A stretch of DNA of 64,000 nt, taken from assembly GCF_017876795.1 (NCBI RefSeq), contig NZ_JAGIOR010000002.1, positions 806,001-870,000 of the forward strand, given 5' to 3'. A program made the translations under genes and the position numbers. This DNA comes from Rhizobium leguminosarum (GTDB lineage: Bacteria; Pseudomonadota; Alphaproteobacteria; Rhizobiales; Rhizobiaceae). How positions within the stretch are numbered: position 1 is the first letter of the stretch; every line of letters starts with the position of its first letter. Shown piece after piece: positions 15,612 to 24,145 of this stretch. A model generated the notes under the pieces. It saw only the letters and a program-made list of their open reading frames with translations. It was not told where the DNA came from and ran no database searches.

Positions 15612-16592
15612 ATGAGCGTGCAGAGAGATTCGCAACTCGACATGTTTGCCAAGCCGTCGCCGGCGGTGGCCAAGGCGCGCGCTCCCTCGCGCCGGCCGCT
15701 GTCGCAGCCGGCCGCCAGTTCCGATGAGGACATGGCGCGGACGCTTGAAGAGAGCGGCAATTATCGCATTTTGAGAAAGCTGACCGCCCGGCCGATTGCA
15801 GCGGCCAGGCGGCCGGCGTTTTCGCGGCTCGGCGTCATTCTCGATACGGAGACGACCGGTCTCAACCACCGCAGCGACGAGATCATCGAAATCGGCGCCG
15901 TCGCCTTCACATTCGACGATGACGGCGCGATCGGCGAAATCGTCGGCATCTATGGCGGCCTGCAACAGCCGTCGCGGTCGATACCGCCGGAAATTACGCG
16001 GTTGACCGGCATCACCGATGCGATGGTCGAAGGCCAGGTCATCGACATCAGATCGTTGAGCGCCCTGATCGAACCGGCGGACCTGATCATCGCCCACAAT
16101 GCCGGGTTCGACCGGCCGTTCTGCGAAGCCTTCTCGAAGATTTTCGCCGGCAAGGCCTGGGCCTGCTCGGTTTCGGAAATCGACTGGAGCGCCCGCGGCT
16201 TCGAAGGCACCAAGCTCGGCTATCTCGTCGGCCAGGCCGGTTATTTCCATGACGGCCATCGTGCTGTGGACGACTGCCACGCACTGCTGGAAATCCTCGA
16301 TCGGCAGCAGGGCGACGGCGAGAGCCCGTTCGCCGAGCTTTACCGCGCCAGCCAGCGTTGCCGCATCCGTCTCTTTGCCGAACACAGCCCGTTCGAGATG
16401 AAGGACCATCTGAAGGCGAGGGGTTATCGCTGGTCGGATGGAAGCGACGGACGCCTGAAGTCCTGGTGGATCGAGGTCGGCGAAGACGATCTCGGCAATG
16501 AGCTGTCCTATCTGCGCTCGGAAATTTACCGGTGGAAAGAGGCGGAGCCGCCGATCGTGCGGCTGACGGCCTTCGATCGCTTCAAACTCTGA
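15612..16592 (+). CDS. DEDDh 3'-5' exonuclease (DnaQ-like)
   Basis: The 326-residue product has an RNase T/DnaQ exonuclease domain at residues 70-230. Exo I is LDTETTG (Asp78, Glu80), Exo II HNAGFDRPF (Asp167) and Exo III HRAVDD (His216, Asp221), so all metal ligands are present. An N-terminal 70-residue Pro/Ala/Arg-rich extension and a C-terminal 90-residue region (about 235-326) are not part of the nuclease. It is annotated in relatives as an epsilon-like subunit, but this form is likely a repair or RNA/DNA trimming enzyme. It is a separate transcription unit. Confidence 0.88.
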   Translation: MSVQRDSQLDMFAKPSPAVAKARAPSRRPLSQPAASSDEDMARTLEESGNYRILRKLTARPIAAARRPAFSRLGVILDTETTGLNHRSDEIIEIGAVAFTFDDDGAIGEIVGIYGGLQQPSRSIPPEITRLTGITDAMVEGQVIDIRSLSALIEPADLIIAHNAGFDRPFCEAFSKIFAGKAWACSVSEIDWSARGFEGTKLGYLVGQAGYFHDGHRAVDDCHALLEILDRQQGDGESPFAELYRASQRCRIRLFAEHSPFEMKDHLKARGYRWSDGSDGRLKSWWIEVGEDDLGNELSYLRSEIYRWKEAEPPIVRLTAFDRFKL

Positions 16593-16680
16593 CCGCGAAG
16601 CGGTTCGGATCCTAACCGGAACTAACGCCCAAATATGCCGACCCATGCAAGCTTCGCATAGGTGCAGTGATGCATTGGCG

Positions 16681-16709
16681 CTGCAACAATCAAAGGGCTT
16701 GTACTATAT
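16681..16709 (+). promoter_or_regulatory. Putative sigma-70 promoter of the DUF1127 gene
   Basis: CTGCAA, 17 bases, CTATAT, with a TG upstream of the -10 region. The predicted start is about 65 bases before ATG 16783. The match is moderate. Confidence 0.35.
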
Positions 16710-16782
16710 AAAACTCATCGAAGCGAACGAAGCGCCAAGGACTGGCAGCTAGGCTTCGAAAGCCCACGGAAAGGGGATCATC

Positions 16783-16929
16783 ATGAACGTAGCACGCTCT
16801 TTCAATAACTGGCGCAAGTACCGTCAGACGGTCGCTGAACTGGGTCGTATGTCCACGCGCGAACTGGACGACCTCGGCATCGGCCGCGGCGATATCCGCA
16901 ACGTCGCTCGCGCTGCCATCGCCCGCTAA
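16783..16929 (+). CDS. Small DUF1127 protein (48 residues)
   Basis: This short Arg-rich protein (begins MNVARSFNNWRKYRQ, ends RNVARAAIAR) contains the DUF1127 core TVAELGRMSTRELDDLGIGRGDI. GGAAAGGGGAT precedes ATG 16783. Short DUF1127 proteins of Alphaproteobacteria are abundant, stress-linked and reported to influence RNA turnover, motility or phosphate genes; in Rhodobacter sphaeroides one (CcaF1) is encoded just ahead of the CcsR small RNAs. The same order occurs here, with an array of CCTCCTCCC hairpins starting about 190 bases downstream. An intrinsic terminator lies between them, so the RNAs may be made by read-through or their own promoter. Confidence 0.9.
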   Translation: MNVARSFNNWRKYRQTVAELGRMSTRELDDLGIGRGDIRNVARAAIAR

Positions 16930-16963
16930 CGGCCTGCAGACTAAGCATTATTAAGATTTGGCC

Positions 16964-17000
16964 AGCGCCTGCTTTCTCCCGAAGCGGGCGCTTTGCTTTT
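16964..17000 (+). terminator. Intrinsic terminator after the DUF1127 gene
   Basis: AGCGCCTGCTT pairs with AAGCGGGCGCT, allowing one G:T pair, over a seven-base loop, followed by TTGCTTTT. Confidence 0.75.
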
Positions 17001-17119
17001 GTGTTTCCGCGCGGAGGGAACCACGGCGAGCGAGCCGCCCGCTTTTCGCATAACGCATAGCTGCCTTGCAAAGAAATGCCTACCAACTGAGCAAGAAATA
17101 AGTATGATTATTTCTATCG

Positions 17120-17277
17120 AAAGCGATGCACCTCCTCCCGCATCCCTTAGATATGCAGGCGCCCCATCCTCCTCCCAGGGTCGTCTGCGGGAACGGCAGC
17201 ACTCCTCCTCCCAGCTGTCGTTCGGTTTTTTTCGAAAGCCTGCCGCACCTCCTCCCGCGGCAGGCTTTTTCGTTTTT
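17120..17277 (+). ncRNA. Array of four anti-Shine-Dalgarno hairpin RNAs (cuckoo/CcsR type)
   Basis: CCTCCTCCC occurs four times (17131, 17168, 17204 and 17248), each in or near a hairpin loop. Hairpin 1 has stem GATGC/GCATC (17125-17144). Copy 2 has only a weak stem. Hairpin 3 has GAACGGCAGC/GCTGTCGTTC (17191-17223) and then a seven-T run. Hairpin 4 has a perfect 12-bp stem AAAGCCTGCCGC/GCGGCAGGCTTT (17235-17268) and then TTCGTTTTT. Hairpins 3 and 4 are therefore also terminators, giving two RNA ends. The exposed CCUCCUCCC is complementary to ribosome-binding sites. This matches the known rhizobial cuckoo RNAs and the CcsR RNAs of Rhodobacter, including the upstream DUF1127 gene. Confidence 0.8.
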
Positions 17278-17406
17278 GGCCGATCGCGCCAAAAACCGCC
17301 GCTCGCGATCCGCCGCCCGGCACTACTGACTTTTCCTGCTTATCACTGATTTTACTCCCGATTCCTGCGGTCGCCGCCCGCTGCGATCAGGTGCTGCAGA
17401 AACATA

Positions 17407-17435
17407 TTGACTTCGAATTTGTCGTACAACTATGT
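17407..17435 (+). promoter_or_regulatory. kduI promoter with a FadR-type GntR operator in its spacer
   Basis: TTGACT (17407), 17 bases, CTATGT (17430). The spacer ends in TTGTCGTACAA (17419-17429), which fits the FadR-subfamily operator form TNGTNNNACNA. A bound repressor would sit between -35 and -10. The likely repressor is the FadR-type gene at 19232. Confidence 0.6.
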
Positions 17436-17532
17436 AACCATTCGGTTCATTGCCGAGCGAAACGGCCGCCGAGCGGATCCGGCTTCGCTGGAGCAACGAC
17501 GCTTGACGACAACGAAACTGAAGGAATTTGAC

Positions 17533-18369
17533 ATGCAGATCGACGTGAGGCACGCCTCCCATCCCGAGGCCGTGCGCGAATACGACACCGAGACGCTGCG
17601 GCGTCACTTTCTGGTGGAAACCGTCTTTGCGGGCGGCGAGATCCGGCTGACATATTCCCATTACGACCGCATGGTCATCGGCGGCGCGACGCCGCTGGCC
17701 GATGGGCTGCCGCTGACGGCGCCGACGGCGATCGGACAGGAAACCTTTCTTGCCGAGCGTGAACTCGGCGCGCTGAACATCGGCGGTGCCGGCCGCATCA
17801 TCGTCGACGGCACCAGCTACGATCTTGCCAAATATGATTGCCTCTATGCCGGTAAGGGCGCCAAGGACGTCCGATTCGAGAGCGCGGATGCTGCCAATCC
17901 GGCCAAGTTCTATCTGGTCTCGACGCCGGCGCATCAGACGCATCCGACGGTATTGCTCACCCGCGAAAAGGCCCGCCACCTGACGCCGGGCGACGCCGCG
18001 ACGGCCAACAAACGGTCGATCTACCAGTTCATCCACCCGGAGGTTTGCCAGTCCTGCCAGCTCACCCTCGGCTTCACCATGATCGAGCCGGGCAGCGTCT
18101 GGAACACCATGCCGGCCCATACGCATGACCGGCGCATGGAAGCCTATCTTTATTTCGATCTCGAAGCCGATCAGCGCGTCTTCCACTTCATGGGAGAGCC
18201 GCAGCAGACCCGGCATATGCTTGTCGCCAACGAACAGGCGGTCATCTCGCCGCCCTGGTCGATCCATTCCGGCGCCGGCACCAAGAATTACAGCTTCATC
18301 TGGGCGATGGCCGGCGACAATAAGAGCTTCACCGACATGGACCATATCGCCATTGCGGATCTGAGGTGA
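17533..18369 (+). CDS. kduI: 5-dehydro-4-deoxy-D-glucuronate isomerase (KduI)
   Basis: KduI converts 5-keto-4-deoxyuronate, the product of pectin and uronic-acid oligomer lyases, to 3-deoxy-D-glycero-2,5-hexodiulosonate. The 278-residue cupin shows the metal-site region NTMPAHTHDRRMEAYLYFDL (two His and a Glu) and a later His in PPWSIHSGAGT. ATG 17533 has AAGGAA upstream; the longer open frame back to 17407 would run through the promoter. It overlaps kduD by four bases, so the two are co-translated. Regulation is probably by the GntR protein two genes downstream. Confidence 0.95.
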   Translation: MQIDVRHASHPEAVREYDTETLRRHFLVETVFAGGEIRLTYSHYDRMVIGGATPLADGLPLTAPTAIGQETFLAERELGALNIGGAGRIIVDGTSYDLAKYDCLYAGKGAKDVRFESADAANPAKFYLVSTPAHQTHPTVLLTREKARHLTPGDAATANKRSIYQFIHPEVCQSCQLTLGFTMIEPGSVWNTMPAHTHDRRMEAYLYFDLEADQRVFHFMGEPQQTRHMLVANEQAVISPPWSIHSGAGTKNYSFIWAMAGDNKSFTDMDHIAIADLR

Positions 18370-19130
18370 GCACCGTGGCGAACCCCTTCGACCTTTCCGG
18401 CAGGACTGCTGTCGTCACCGGCGCCAATACCGGCATCGGCCAAGCCATCGCTACAGCGCTGGCTAAGGCCGGCGCCTCGATCGTCGCCGTCGGGCGCTCC
18501 TCGATGGACGAAACCGAGGGGCTGGTGAAGCAGGCGGGAAGCCGCTTCCATGTCGTCAAGGCCGATCTCGGCACGATCGAACCGGTCAAGGGGATCGTCA
18601 CTGAGACCATCCAGACCTTTGGCGGCCTCGACATTCTCGTCAACAATGCCGGCATCATCCGCCGCGCCGATGCGCTCGACTTCACCGAGGAAGACTGGGA
18701 CGCGGTGATCGACGTCAACCTGAAGACCGCCTTCTTCCTGTCGCAGGCGGCCGGCCGCCATATGGTCGATAAGGGCAGGGGCAAGATCATCAACATCGCC
18801 TCGCTGCTCTCCTTCCAGGGCGGCATCCGCATCCCCTCCTATACAGCCTCGAAAAGCGGCCTTGCCGGCCTGACCAAGCTGCTCGCCTGCGAATGGGCCG
18901 GCAAGGGCGTCAACGTCAACGCCATTGCGCCGGGTTATTTCGTCACCAACAACACCACGGCGCTGCGCGAGGATGCCGACCGCAATGCCGCCATTCTTGC
19001 CCGCATTCCAGCCGGGCGCTGGGGAACGCCTGATGAACTCGGCGGTGCCGCGGTGTTCCTGGCATCGTCGGCCTCCGATTACGTGCACGGCACGGTGCTG
19101 CCCGTCGACGGCGGCTGGCTGGCGCGGTGA
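18366..19130 (+). CDS. kduD: 2-dehydro-3-deoxy-D-gluconate 5-dehydrogenase (KduD)
   Basis: The 254-residue short-chain dehydrogenase follows KduI and reduces 3-deoxy-hexodiulosonate to 2-keto-3-deoxygluconate. The NAD-binding motif TGANTGIGQAIA, the NNAG motif (VNNAGIIRR), the catalytic Ser region (NIASLLSFQGG) and Tyr-x3-Lys (YTASK) are complete. The start is GTG 18366, overlapping the kduI stop. SDR substrate calls are weak alone; the kduI overlap makes this assignment firm. Confidence 0.93.
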   Translation: MSTVANPFDLSGRTAVVTGANTGIGQAIATALAKAGASIVAVGRSSMDETEGLVKQAGSRFHVVKADLGTIEPVKGIVTETIQTFGGLDILVNNAGIIRRADALDFTEEDWDAVIDVNLKTAFFLSQAAGRHMVDKGRGKIINIASLLSFQGGIRIPSYTASKSGLAGLTKLLACEWAGKGVNVNAIAPGYFVTNNTTALREDADRNAAILARIPAGRWGTPDELGGAAVFLASSASDYVHGTVLPVDGGWLAR

Positions 19131-19231
19131 TCCGGCTCGTCGGTTACGTCGTTTTGCCTTTGCTGCCGGCATGCGTTAGCAAAAGGAAATGAGGCTGGCG
19201 CAGCCGCATTGACGGGCAGGATCGACACAAA

Positions 19232-19975
19232 ATGACGGACAGGGCCAACGCGATCACCACCACCCGGCAGCCGCCGAACCTGCGCAGCGGTCTTGCCGAC
19301 ACGCTGATGGCGCAGATCGAATCCGGCGATCTCAAGCCCGGCCAGCGCCTGCCGACCGAACAGGCGATCATGAGGGCGACCGGCGTCAGCCGGACGATCG
19401 TTCGCGAAGCGCTCGCCACGCTGCGCGCCAAGGGGTTGATCACCACGCGGCAAGGGCTTGGGGCGTTCGTCGCGAACGATCCCAACCCGCGATCCTTCTC
19501 GATCATTCCCAACGACCTGCAGTCGATCGACGAGGTTCTGCGCGTGCTGGAGCTGCGCATGGGGGTCGAATACGAAGCCGCCGGTCTTGCCGCGCTACGG
19601 CGCACGCCTGAAGATCTCGGCCGCATGCAGGCTCGTCTCGATGCGCTCGACACGGCGCTTGAAGAGGGCGGATACGGTGCGCAGGAGGATTACGCCTTCC
19701 ACCGGTCCATTCTGGTCGCGACGCAGAATTCCTATTACGGCCGCCTCTTCGATACGTTCGGCGACATCATGGTGCCGCGGCAATGGGCGCGCTTGGACAA
19801 AATGACGGTGACCGAGCGCAAGCGCCATGCGGCGCGCATGCGCCGGGAACACCATGCCATATTCGCGGCCATCCGCGACGGCGACGAGGCGGCGGCGCGC
19901 CGCGCCATCCGCAGCCACCTGTCGAAGAGTGCGGCGCGCTTCGAAGAGTTGCGCGACGCCCGCACTTCGCCCTGA
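19232..19975 (+). CDS. FadR-subfamily GntR regulator, probable regulator of kdu genes
   Basis: The 247-residue product has an N-terminal winged helix (about 20-85; PGQRLPTEQAIMRATGVSRT, then GLGAFVAND) and a C-terminal all-helical FCD ligand domain (about 110-235) with an Arg/Asp/His metal-site pattern. FCD regulators commonly sense sugar acids. It lies 100 bases after kduD on the same strand, and a matching operator sits in the kduI promoter, so it is the likely KdgR-like repressor. It ends only four bases before the convergent GH94 gene stop, with no terminator between. Confidence 0.88.
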   Translation: MTDRANAITTTRQPPNLRSGLADTLMAQIESGDLKPGQRLPTEQAIMRATGVSRTIVREALATLRAKGLITTRQGLGAFVANDPNPRSFSIIPNDLQSIDEVLRVLELRMGVEYEAAGLAALRRTPEDLGRMQARLDALDTALEEGGYGAQEDYAFHRSILVATQNSYYGRLFDTFGDIMVPRQWARLDKMTVTERKRHAARMRREHHAIFAAIRDGDEAAARRAIRSHLSKSAARFEELRDARTSP

Positions 19976-19979
19976 ACTG

Positions 19980-22900
19980 TTACGCGTCGGACTTCCTCAT
20001 CAGCCGCCGCCAAGCGGCGTGATCCGTCTGCAGATCGAGAGAGGCGTGAACCTCAGGCAATAGCGGTTTGTGTTTGCGCCGGCCGAAGCGCCGTTTGAAG
20101 CCGAGGATATTTTCGACGACGCTCCTGGTGTAGAGCCCGGGGCCGCTTGAATAGATCCGCCACCCGCCGTCGACGGCGATCTCTCCCGCCTTGACGCGCT
20201 CCCATTCAGCCGCGGCCTGATAGCGATCATGAAAAGCCGCATCGCTGCTGCTGAAATAGCTATTGCGCTGGCGCAGCGAAGCATGCGGCAGCACTGTGGT
20301 CACCGAGATCGGGTTGGCGACTGAAATCGCCTTCCAGAGTTCGTCGGCTTCGGCGTCCAGCGCCAGCGTTTCGCAATAGCGCAGATGCGCATGCACATAC
20401 ATCAGCCCGATCTCGCGGCCGACGAAGGAGGAGGATTCGGCGCGGCGAAACAGCGTCTCCGGTCCGCCGGCATAGGTCGCGGGCTTCTCCATCAGCCGCA
20501 CGCCGTCGGGGAAGCGCAGATGCTCGTCGATCAGCTTCATATGAGCGCGTCTCTGGTCCGGCGTGAACAGCCCGCCGAGCATCGCCTGCGTCATCGAAAT
20601 CAGCGAGTAGGAGAGGCCGGTGCGCTTATCGCTCGGGTGCAGCAGCAATTCGACGCCGTCATGGGCAGGATCGAAGATGCCGTAGCCGGCAACGATGCCG
20701 CCCCGCATCAGATGGCGGTTGAAATCCCGGCGCATCGCCGTTGCAACCTTTCGCAGCGCTTTGGCCTTTTCCCCATGAGCGATACGGCGCAGGATCGCAG
20801 AATAACGGACGATCTGCTCGTAGAGCAGGGCGACGGTCCAGCTGCTGACCATCCAGTCACGCAGATGCGGATCGGCCGGCTGTAGGGAATCGTTCCAGTC
20901 TCCCTCGCCATAGCGGATCAGATGCGTTCCCGGGATGAAAGCTTCGCGGACGGTGTCGAGCAATTTTTCGGCATGGATCGCGATCGTGTCGGTTTGGGCC
21001 GCCTTCTGCATGGTCTTTTCATCGCGCCAGGAAACCTTCTCGTCGAGGATGGCGAGATCACCTGTCGCTTCGATATAATCGCAGAGCGCCTTCAGCGGCC
21101 AGACGACGATGTCGCCGTGACTGTCGCCCGCCCTTATGTTGGCATAGGGCTCCAGCATGAACCATTGCGGCCAGTCGCCCTTTTCCAGATATTGTTCGCT
21201 GAAGACGGTCTTCAGCACCTCCTTGGCTTCGCGGTCATGCTCGTAGGCGAGCAGGAATTCGATCGGCCCCTGACAGGCGTCGCGTGTGCCCCAGGCCGCA
21301 CCGGTATATTGCTCGAGGCCGTGCGGCACGCTCACATGCACGATGGCGTCATGCGCGAGCCAGGGCAGCAGGGTCGTCTGCGCGGCAAGGTCGGGCGCCG
21401 TGCTGGCGACCGTCACACCGCGTACGGCGTTGCGCCAGAATGTCGAGGCCGGCGCCAGCATGGCCTCGTCGGTGACGCCGGCCTGATACCGCTCTGCCAG
21501 CCGCTCGGCGTCTTCGGCATCGGTCATCGAACCGACGACGGCAAAGGAGAGCGCCTGCGTCGGCCGGGATCTGAGCGCGACGAAGGCGCCGTTGCGCGTC
21601 ATCCCGTCATCGTAGAGCAATTCGTCGCCGCCGATCTCTTCGATGGCATCGGGCGTCGCGCTGACCAGCCAATAGGCGGCCTCGGGATAACGCTCGCCCC
21701 AGAGCCAGGTCGGGTCCGGTCTGAACAGGATGCGCTTGCCTGAAGTATCGAATTCGATCTGCCCGCCGGCGTCATATTCACGCTCGCCGAGCACGACATG
21801 GCCGAACACCAGGAAACGGCACGGCTTGCCCTCGACCGACACGGTCCACTGCATCGCGGCCTCTTCGCCGGAGGCGACCGCCGTTACAATGATGGTGCGG
21901 TCGGCGCACTTGTAGATCCAGCGGCAATCGCTGAGCCCCATTTCGAAAGCCGACGGCACCGCCAGCAGCCGCCAGCCCGCACCGACATCCGCCATGATGC
22001 GCAGCCCGCTGGCGCGCGTCAGGTTGTAGGGATCGCGGGAGACGGAAAACAGCTTGTGAAAGGAGGTGTTGCCGATCGTCAGCTGCGCAGCGAAAATACC
22101 CTGCATCCAGCAGGTCGCGGCAAGGGTCGAATCGTCGAGCAGCATATTCTGGCCGCTTCTGACGATCGCGCCGTGGCGGCGCGCCACCAAAAATTCCTTG
22201 TCGCGCAGGACGACATGGCGGTTCAAAACGCCGTCCGGCACGAAAAACGACAGCAGCTTCCCGTCGGCGCGTTCCTCCAGGCTGCGCGTGGGATAGAGCC
22301 GGCCGATCGCCTTTTTGTCGAGCGGCTCGACCTCCAACAGTGAAGCGTCCTGCAACAGGCTGCGGACCGGCGCCGTCTCCTCGATATCGGCGATCGCATT
22401 GTCTGCCGCCGCAAGCCCGTCAAGCAGCAAGAGATCGGCATCGCTCGACGCCTCGGGATGATCGGCGGCAAACAGCGCAAAGAAGGTCGCGATGGCGCCG
22501 CTTGCGGTGACGGAAAGCGATTTCGACTGGATGGCCGGGCAGGCCGTCTCCTGCTGCCGCCGTTTGCTCGGCAGGCTGGTGCCGAAAGGGCCGACCAGCC
22601 GGTCGTCGAGGCGGTCTTTCGCCTGCACCAGCTGAATGGCATCCGTGGCGTAGGCAACTGCCCCGTCGAGGCAGCCCTGCGCCAGCCAGGGAATGCGGCC
22701 ACCACCCTGTTTGAGATTCTGCCGGTTCATCACGACAGGTCCGAATGCCTGGTGATCGGCGATATGGTGATCGACATATTGCGAGGCATAGGCCTCGCTG
22801 TTCATCAGGAAACCGCGATCGCCAAGACCGACGTCCTGGATCAGCACCAGATCGACCGGCAGCGTTTCATTCTTCAGATGCCGGATGGCGACACGCCAGA

Positions 22901-23264
22901 ACCAGGCGGTCTCGGAAGGATGCAGCTCGAGCCGGACGTTATAGTGAAGGTCCCCGGCCTCACCACTCCACGAAAAACGCGTCGCATCATGTCCGAAGCT
23001 GCCATTGGCGCGCGGCCCGACGATTTCGACGACGTCGGGCGCCGCGCCGCCGATGCGCAGATAAAGCCGGCCGATACCGCCGATGAGCGGCGAGCCCTGG
23101 ATCTGGTTGATCTGCACCGATCCCTTGTCGTCGGCATATTCGATGGCAAACAGCGTGCCGTTCGGCAGCGCCGATATCGACAGGCCGGAACCGTTGCTGA
23201 TCGCAAAGAGGCCAAGCTCTTCGCGGCGGGGCATTTGAAGACTGCGGTCAAGGTCCGGGGCCAT
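19980..23264 (-). CDS. GH94-type glycoside phosphorylase-like protein
   Basis: The product is about 1094 residues from ATG 23264. The catalytic acid motif of GH94 phosphorylases is present as GEGDWNDSL with Asp789. Other family features are an N-terminal beta-sandwich (about 20-300) and an (alpha/alpha)6 barrel (about 630-1060) with GAAWGTRDACQGP and ESSSFVGREIG. GH94 enzymes cleave cellobiose, chitobiose or beta-1,2-glucans with phosphate, and the same domain ends cyclic beta-glucan synthases. No membrane helices or synthase domain are present, so a cytoplasmic phosphorylase is favoured. The frame stays open to 23552, but that part is antisense-like sequence over an MFS remnant and is not credible. 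Confidence 0.82.
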   Translation of the reverse strand: MAPDLDRSLQMPRREELGLFAISNGSGLSISALPNGTLFAIEYADDKGSVQINQIQGSPLIGGIGRLYLRIGGAAPDVVEIVGPRANGSFGHDATRFSWSGEAGDLHYNVRLELHPSETAWFWRVAIRHLKNETLPVDLVLIQDVGLGDRGFLMNSEAYASQYVDHHIADHQAFGPVVMNRQNLKQGGGRIPWLAQGCLDGAVAYATDAIQLVQAKDRLDDRLVGPFGTSLPSKRRQQETACPAIQSKSLSVTASGAIATFFALFAADHPEASSDADLLLLDGLAAADNAIADIEETAPVRSLLQDASLLEVEPLDKKAIGRLYPTRSLEERADGKLLSFFVPDGVLNRHVVLRDKEFLVARRHGAIVRSGQNMLLDDSTLAATCWMQGIFAAQLTIGNTSFHKLFSVSRDPYNLTRASGLRIMADVGAGWRLLAVPSAFEMGLSDCRWIYKCADRTIIVTAVASGEEAAMQWTVSVEGKPCRFLVFGHVVLGEREYDAGGQIEFDTSGKRILFRPDPTWLWGERYPEAAYWLVSATPDAIEEIGGDELLYDDGMTRNGAFVALRSRPTQALSFAVVGSMTDAEDAERLAERYQAGVTDEAMLAPASTFWRNAVRGVTVASTAPDLAAQTTLLPWLAHDAIVHVSVPHGLEQYTGAAWGTRDACQGPIEFLLAYEHDREAKEVLKTVFSEQYLEKGDWPQWFMLEPYANIRAGDSHGDIVVWPLKALCDYIEATGDLAILDEKVSWRDEKTMQKAAQTDTIAIHAEKLLDTVREAFIPGTHLIRYGEGDWNDSLQPADPHLRDWMVSSWTVALLYEQIVRYSAILRRIAHGEKAKALRKVATAMRRDFNRHLMRGGIVAGYGIFDPAHDGVELLLHPSDKRTGLSYSLISMTQAMLGGLFTPDQRRAHMKLIDEHLRFPDGVRLMEKPATYAGGPETLFRRAESSSFVGREIGLMYVHAHLRYCETLALDAEADELWKAISVANPISVTTVLPHASLRQRNSYFSSSDAAFHDRYQAAAEWERVKAGEIAVDGGWRIYSSGPGLYTRSVVENILGFKRRFGRRKHKPLLPEVHASLDLQTDHAAWRRLMRKSDA

Positions 23265-23368
23265 TGAGATCTCGTCGATTGGCTTCAGAGGGGAACTGGA
23301 GGATGACGCAAAATGATTGAGAGAAATCTTACCGGCAGCCGGTCGGTCGGGCAACCTGTCGTCCGATG

Positions 23369-23520
23369 TCACGTTGAGGCCGGCCGCTTGGCGAAGGGCA
23401 CGCAAAGCAGGGCGCAGCTCGTGAGGACGGCGATGGCCATCCAGGCTTCGTTGATCGCCTGCGCGCTGGCCGCGGTCGTGCCTTCCTGTGCCCCTTGCGG
23501 CGAGCCGTGGCGCGTCGCTC
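23369..23520 (-). pseudogene. Remnant 3' end of an MFS transporter gene
   Basis: Read on the minus strand, the last 30 or so codons before the stop at 23369 give SAQAINEAWMAIAVLTSC and then VPFAKRP. This closely matches the C-terminus of the intact MFS pump at 25704 (SVQAINEAWMVVAVLTGC, VPFARRP). Nucleotide similarity is high over about 110 bases. Nothing of the rest of the transporter remains, so this is a truncated paralog lying just upstream of the GH94 gene. Confidence 0.8.
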
Positions 23521-24129
23521 TCACCAACTGCCGACAAGCGGATTGCCGACAAGAGGAACGCTTCTGGTCTTGTCTGACTGATTGCCCACGGAAATAGCGG
23601 CAGTCATATTTTTAGGAGTCTTTCGAAACCACGTTGCTGCAACACTTGCAAGATCACCGATCATCGCAAGTTTGTGCCAATCCTGAAAACGAGCGGCGGT
23701 CGTGGCAGGTTCGGACAAATAGAAGAAGTCTCCGGAGTGATTCAAAACATTGATGCTGGACGCCATGGATGACAAGGGTCGTTGAAACATCTTTGACGGG
23801 ACCTGGAGACCTGCCGCTGTCTCTGAGAACGCAGGGGCCATGAAATCAATGGCCCAACCCTCTGCTTCGACCCAGCAATGGAAATTCTCACCCGCTCCTG
23901 TGACGTAACCATCCTCACGGTGGTCGGCAAATAGGATCATTGTCCCATCCAGATTATATGCCGCAAGGCCGCCCTTGGGCGTCGCTTTCACCTTATAGTG
24001 CCGTTCGAGAATGAACGAGCCGAATGTAGCGAAGTACATGCAGGCGTGCGCGGGATTTCCGTTCTCATTTAGGATCAAGCTATTTATAACTCGATAAATC
24101 CGATGATAGTCGGTTTGCTTGATCAGCAT
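23521..24129 (-). CDS. DUF2026 family protein
   Basis: The 202-residue product resembles DUF2026 proteins. Cys in NPAHACMYFATFG, His-Cys in NFHCWVEAEGWAIDFMAPAF and a downstream Asp suggest a papain/transglutaminase-like Cys-His-Asp arrangement (inference). There is no signal peptide or membrane segment. Its base composition is a little lower in GC than its neighbours, and it lies in a segment flanked by two copies of the MFS 3' end, so it may be acquired. The function is unknown. Confidence 0.65.
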   Translation of the reverse strand: MLIKQTDYHRIYRVINSLILNENGNPAHACMYFATFGSFILERHYKVKATPKGGLAAYNLDGTMILFADHREDGYVTGAGENFHCWVEAEGWAIDFMAPAFSETAAGLQVPSKMFQRPLSSMASSINVLNHSGDFFYLSEPATTAARFQDWHKLAMIGDLASVAATWFRKTPKNMTAAISVGNQSDKTRSVPLVGNPLVGSW

Positions 24130-24145
24130 CTCTGTTTACCTGTTT

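Noticed and set aside
17120..17277. Repeated 9-mers considered as a small CRISPR array
   Set aside because: Repeats are only 9 bases, spacing is irregular (28-44 bases), and each lies in a different hairpin stem; no cas genes are near.
23265..23552. Extended N-terminus of the GH94 protein
   Set aside because: These codons run over an MFS remnant in another frame, give a low-complexity Arg/His-rich sequence, and precede the conserved start at 23264.
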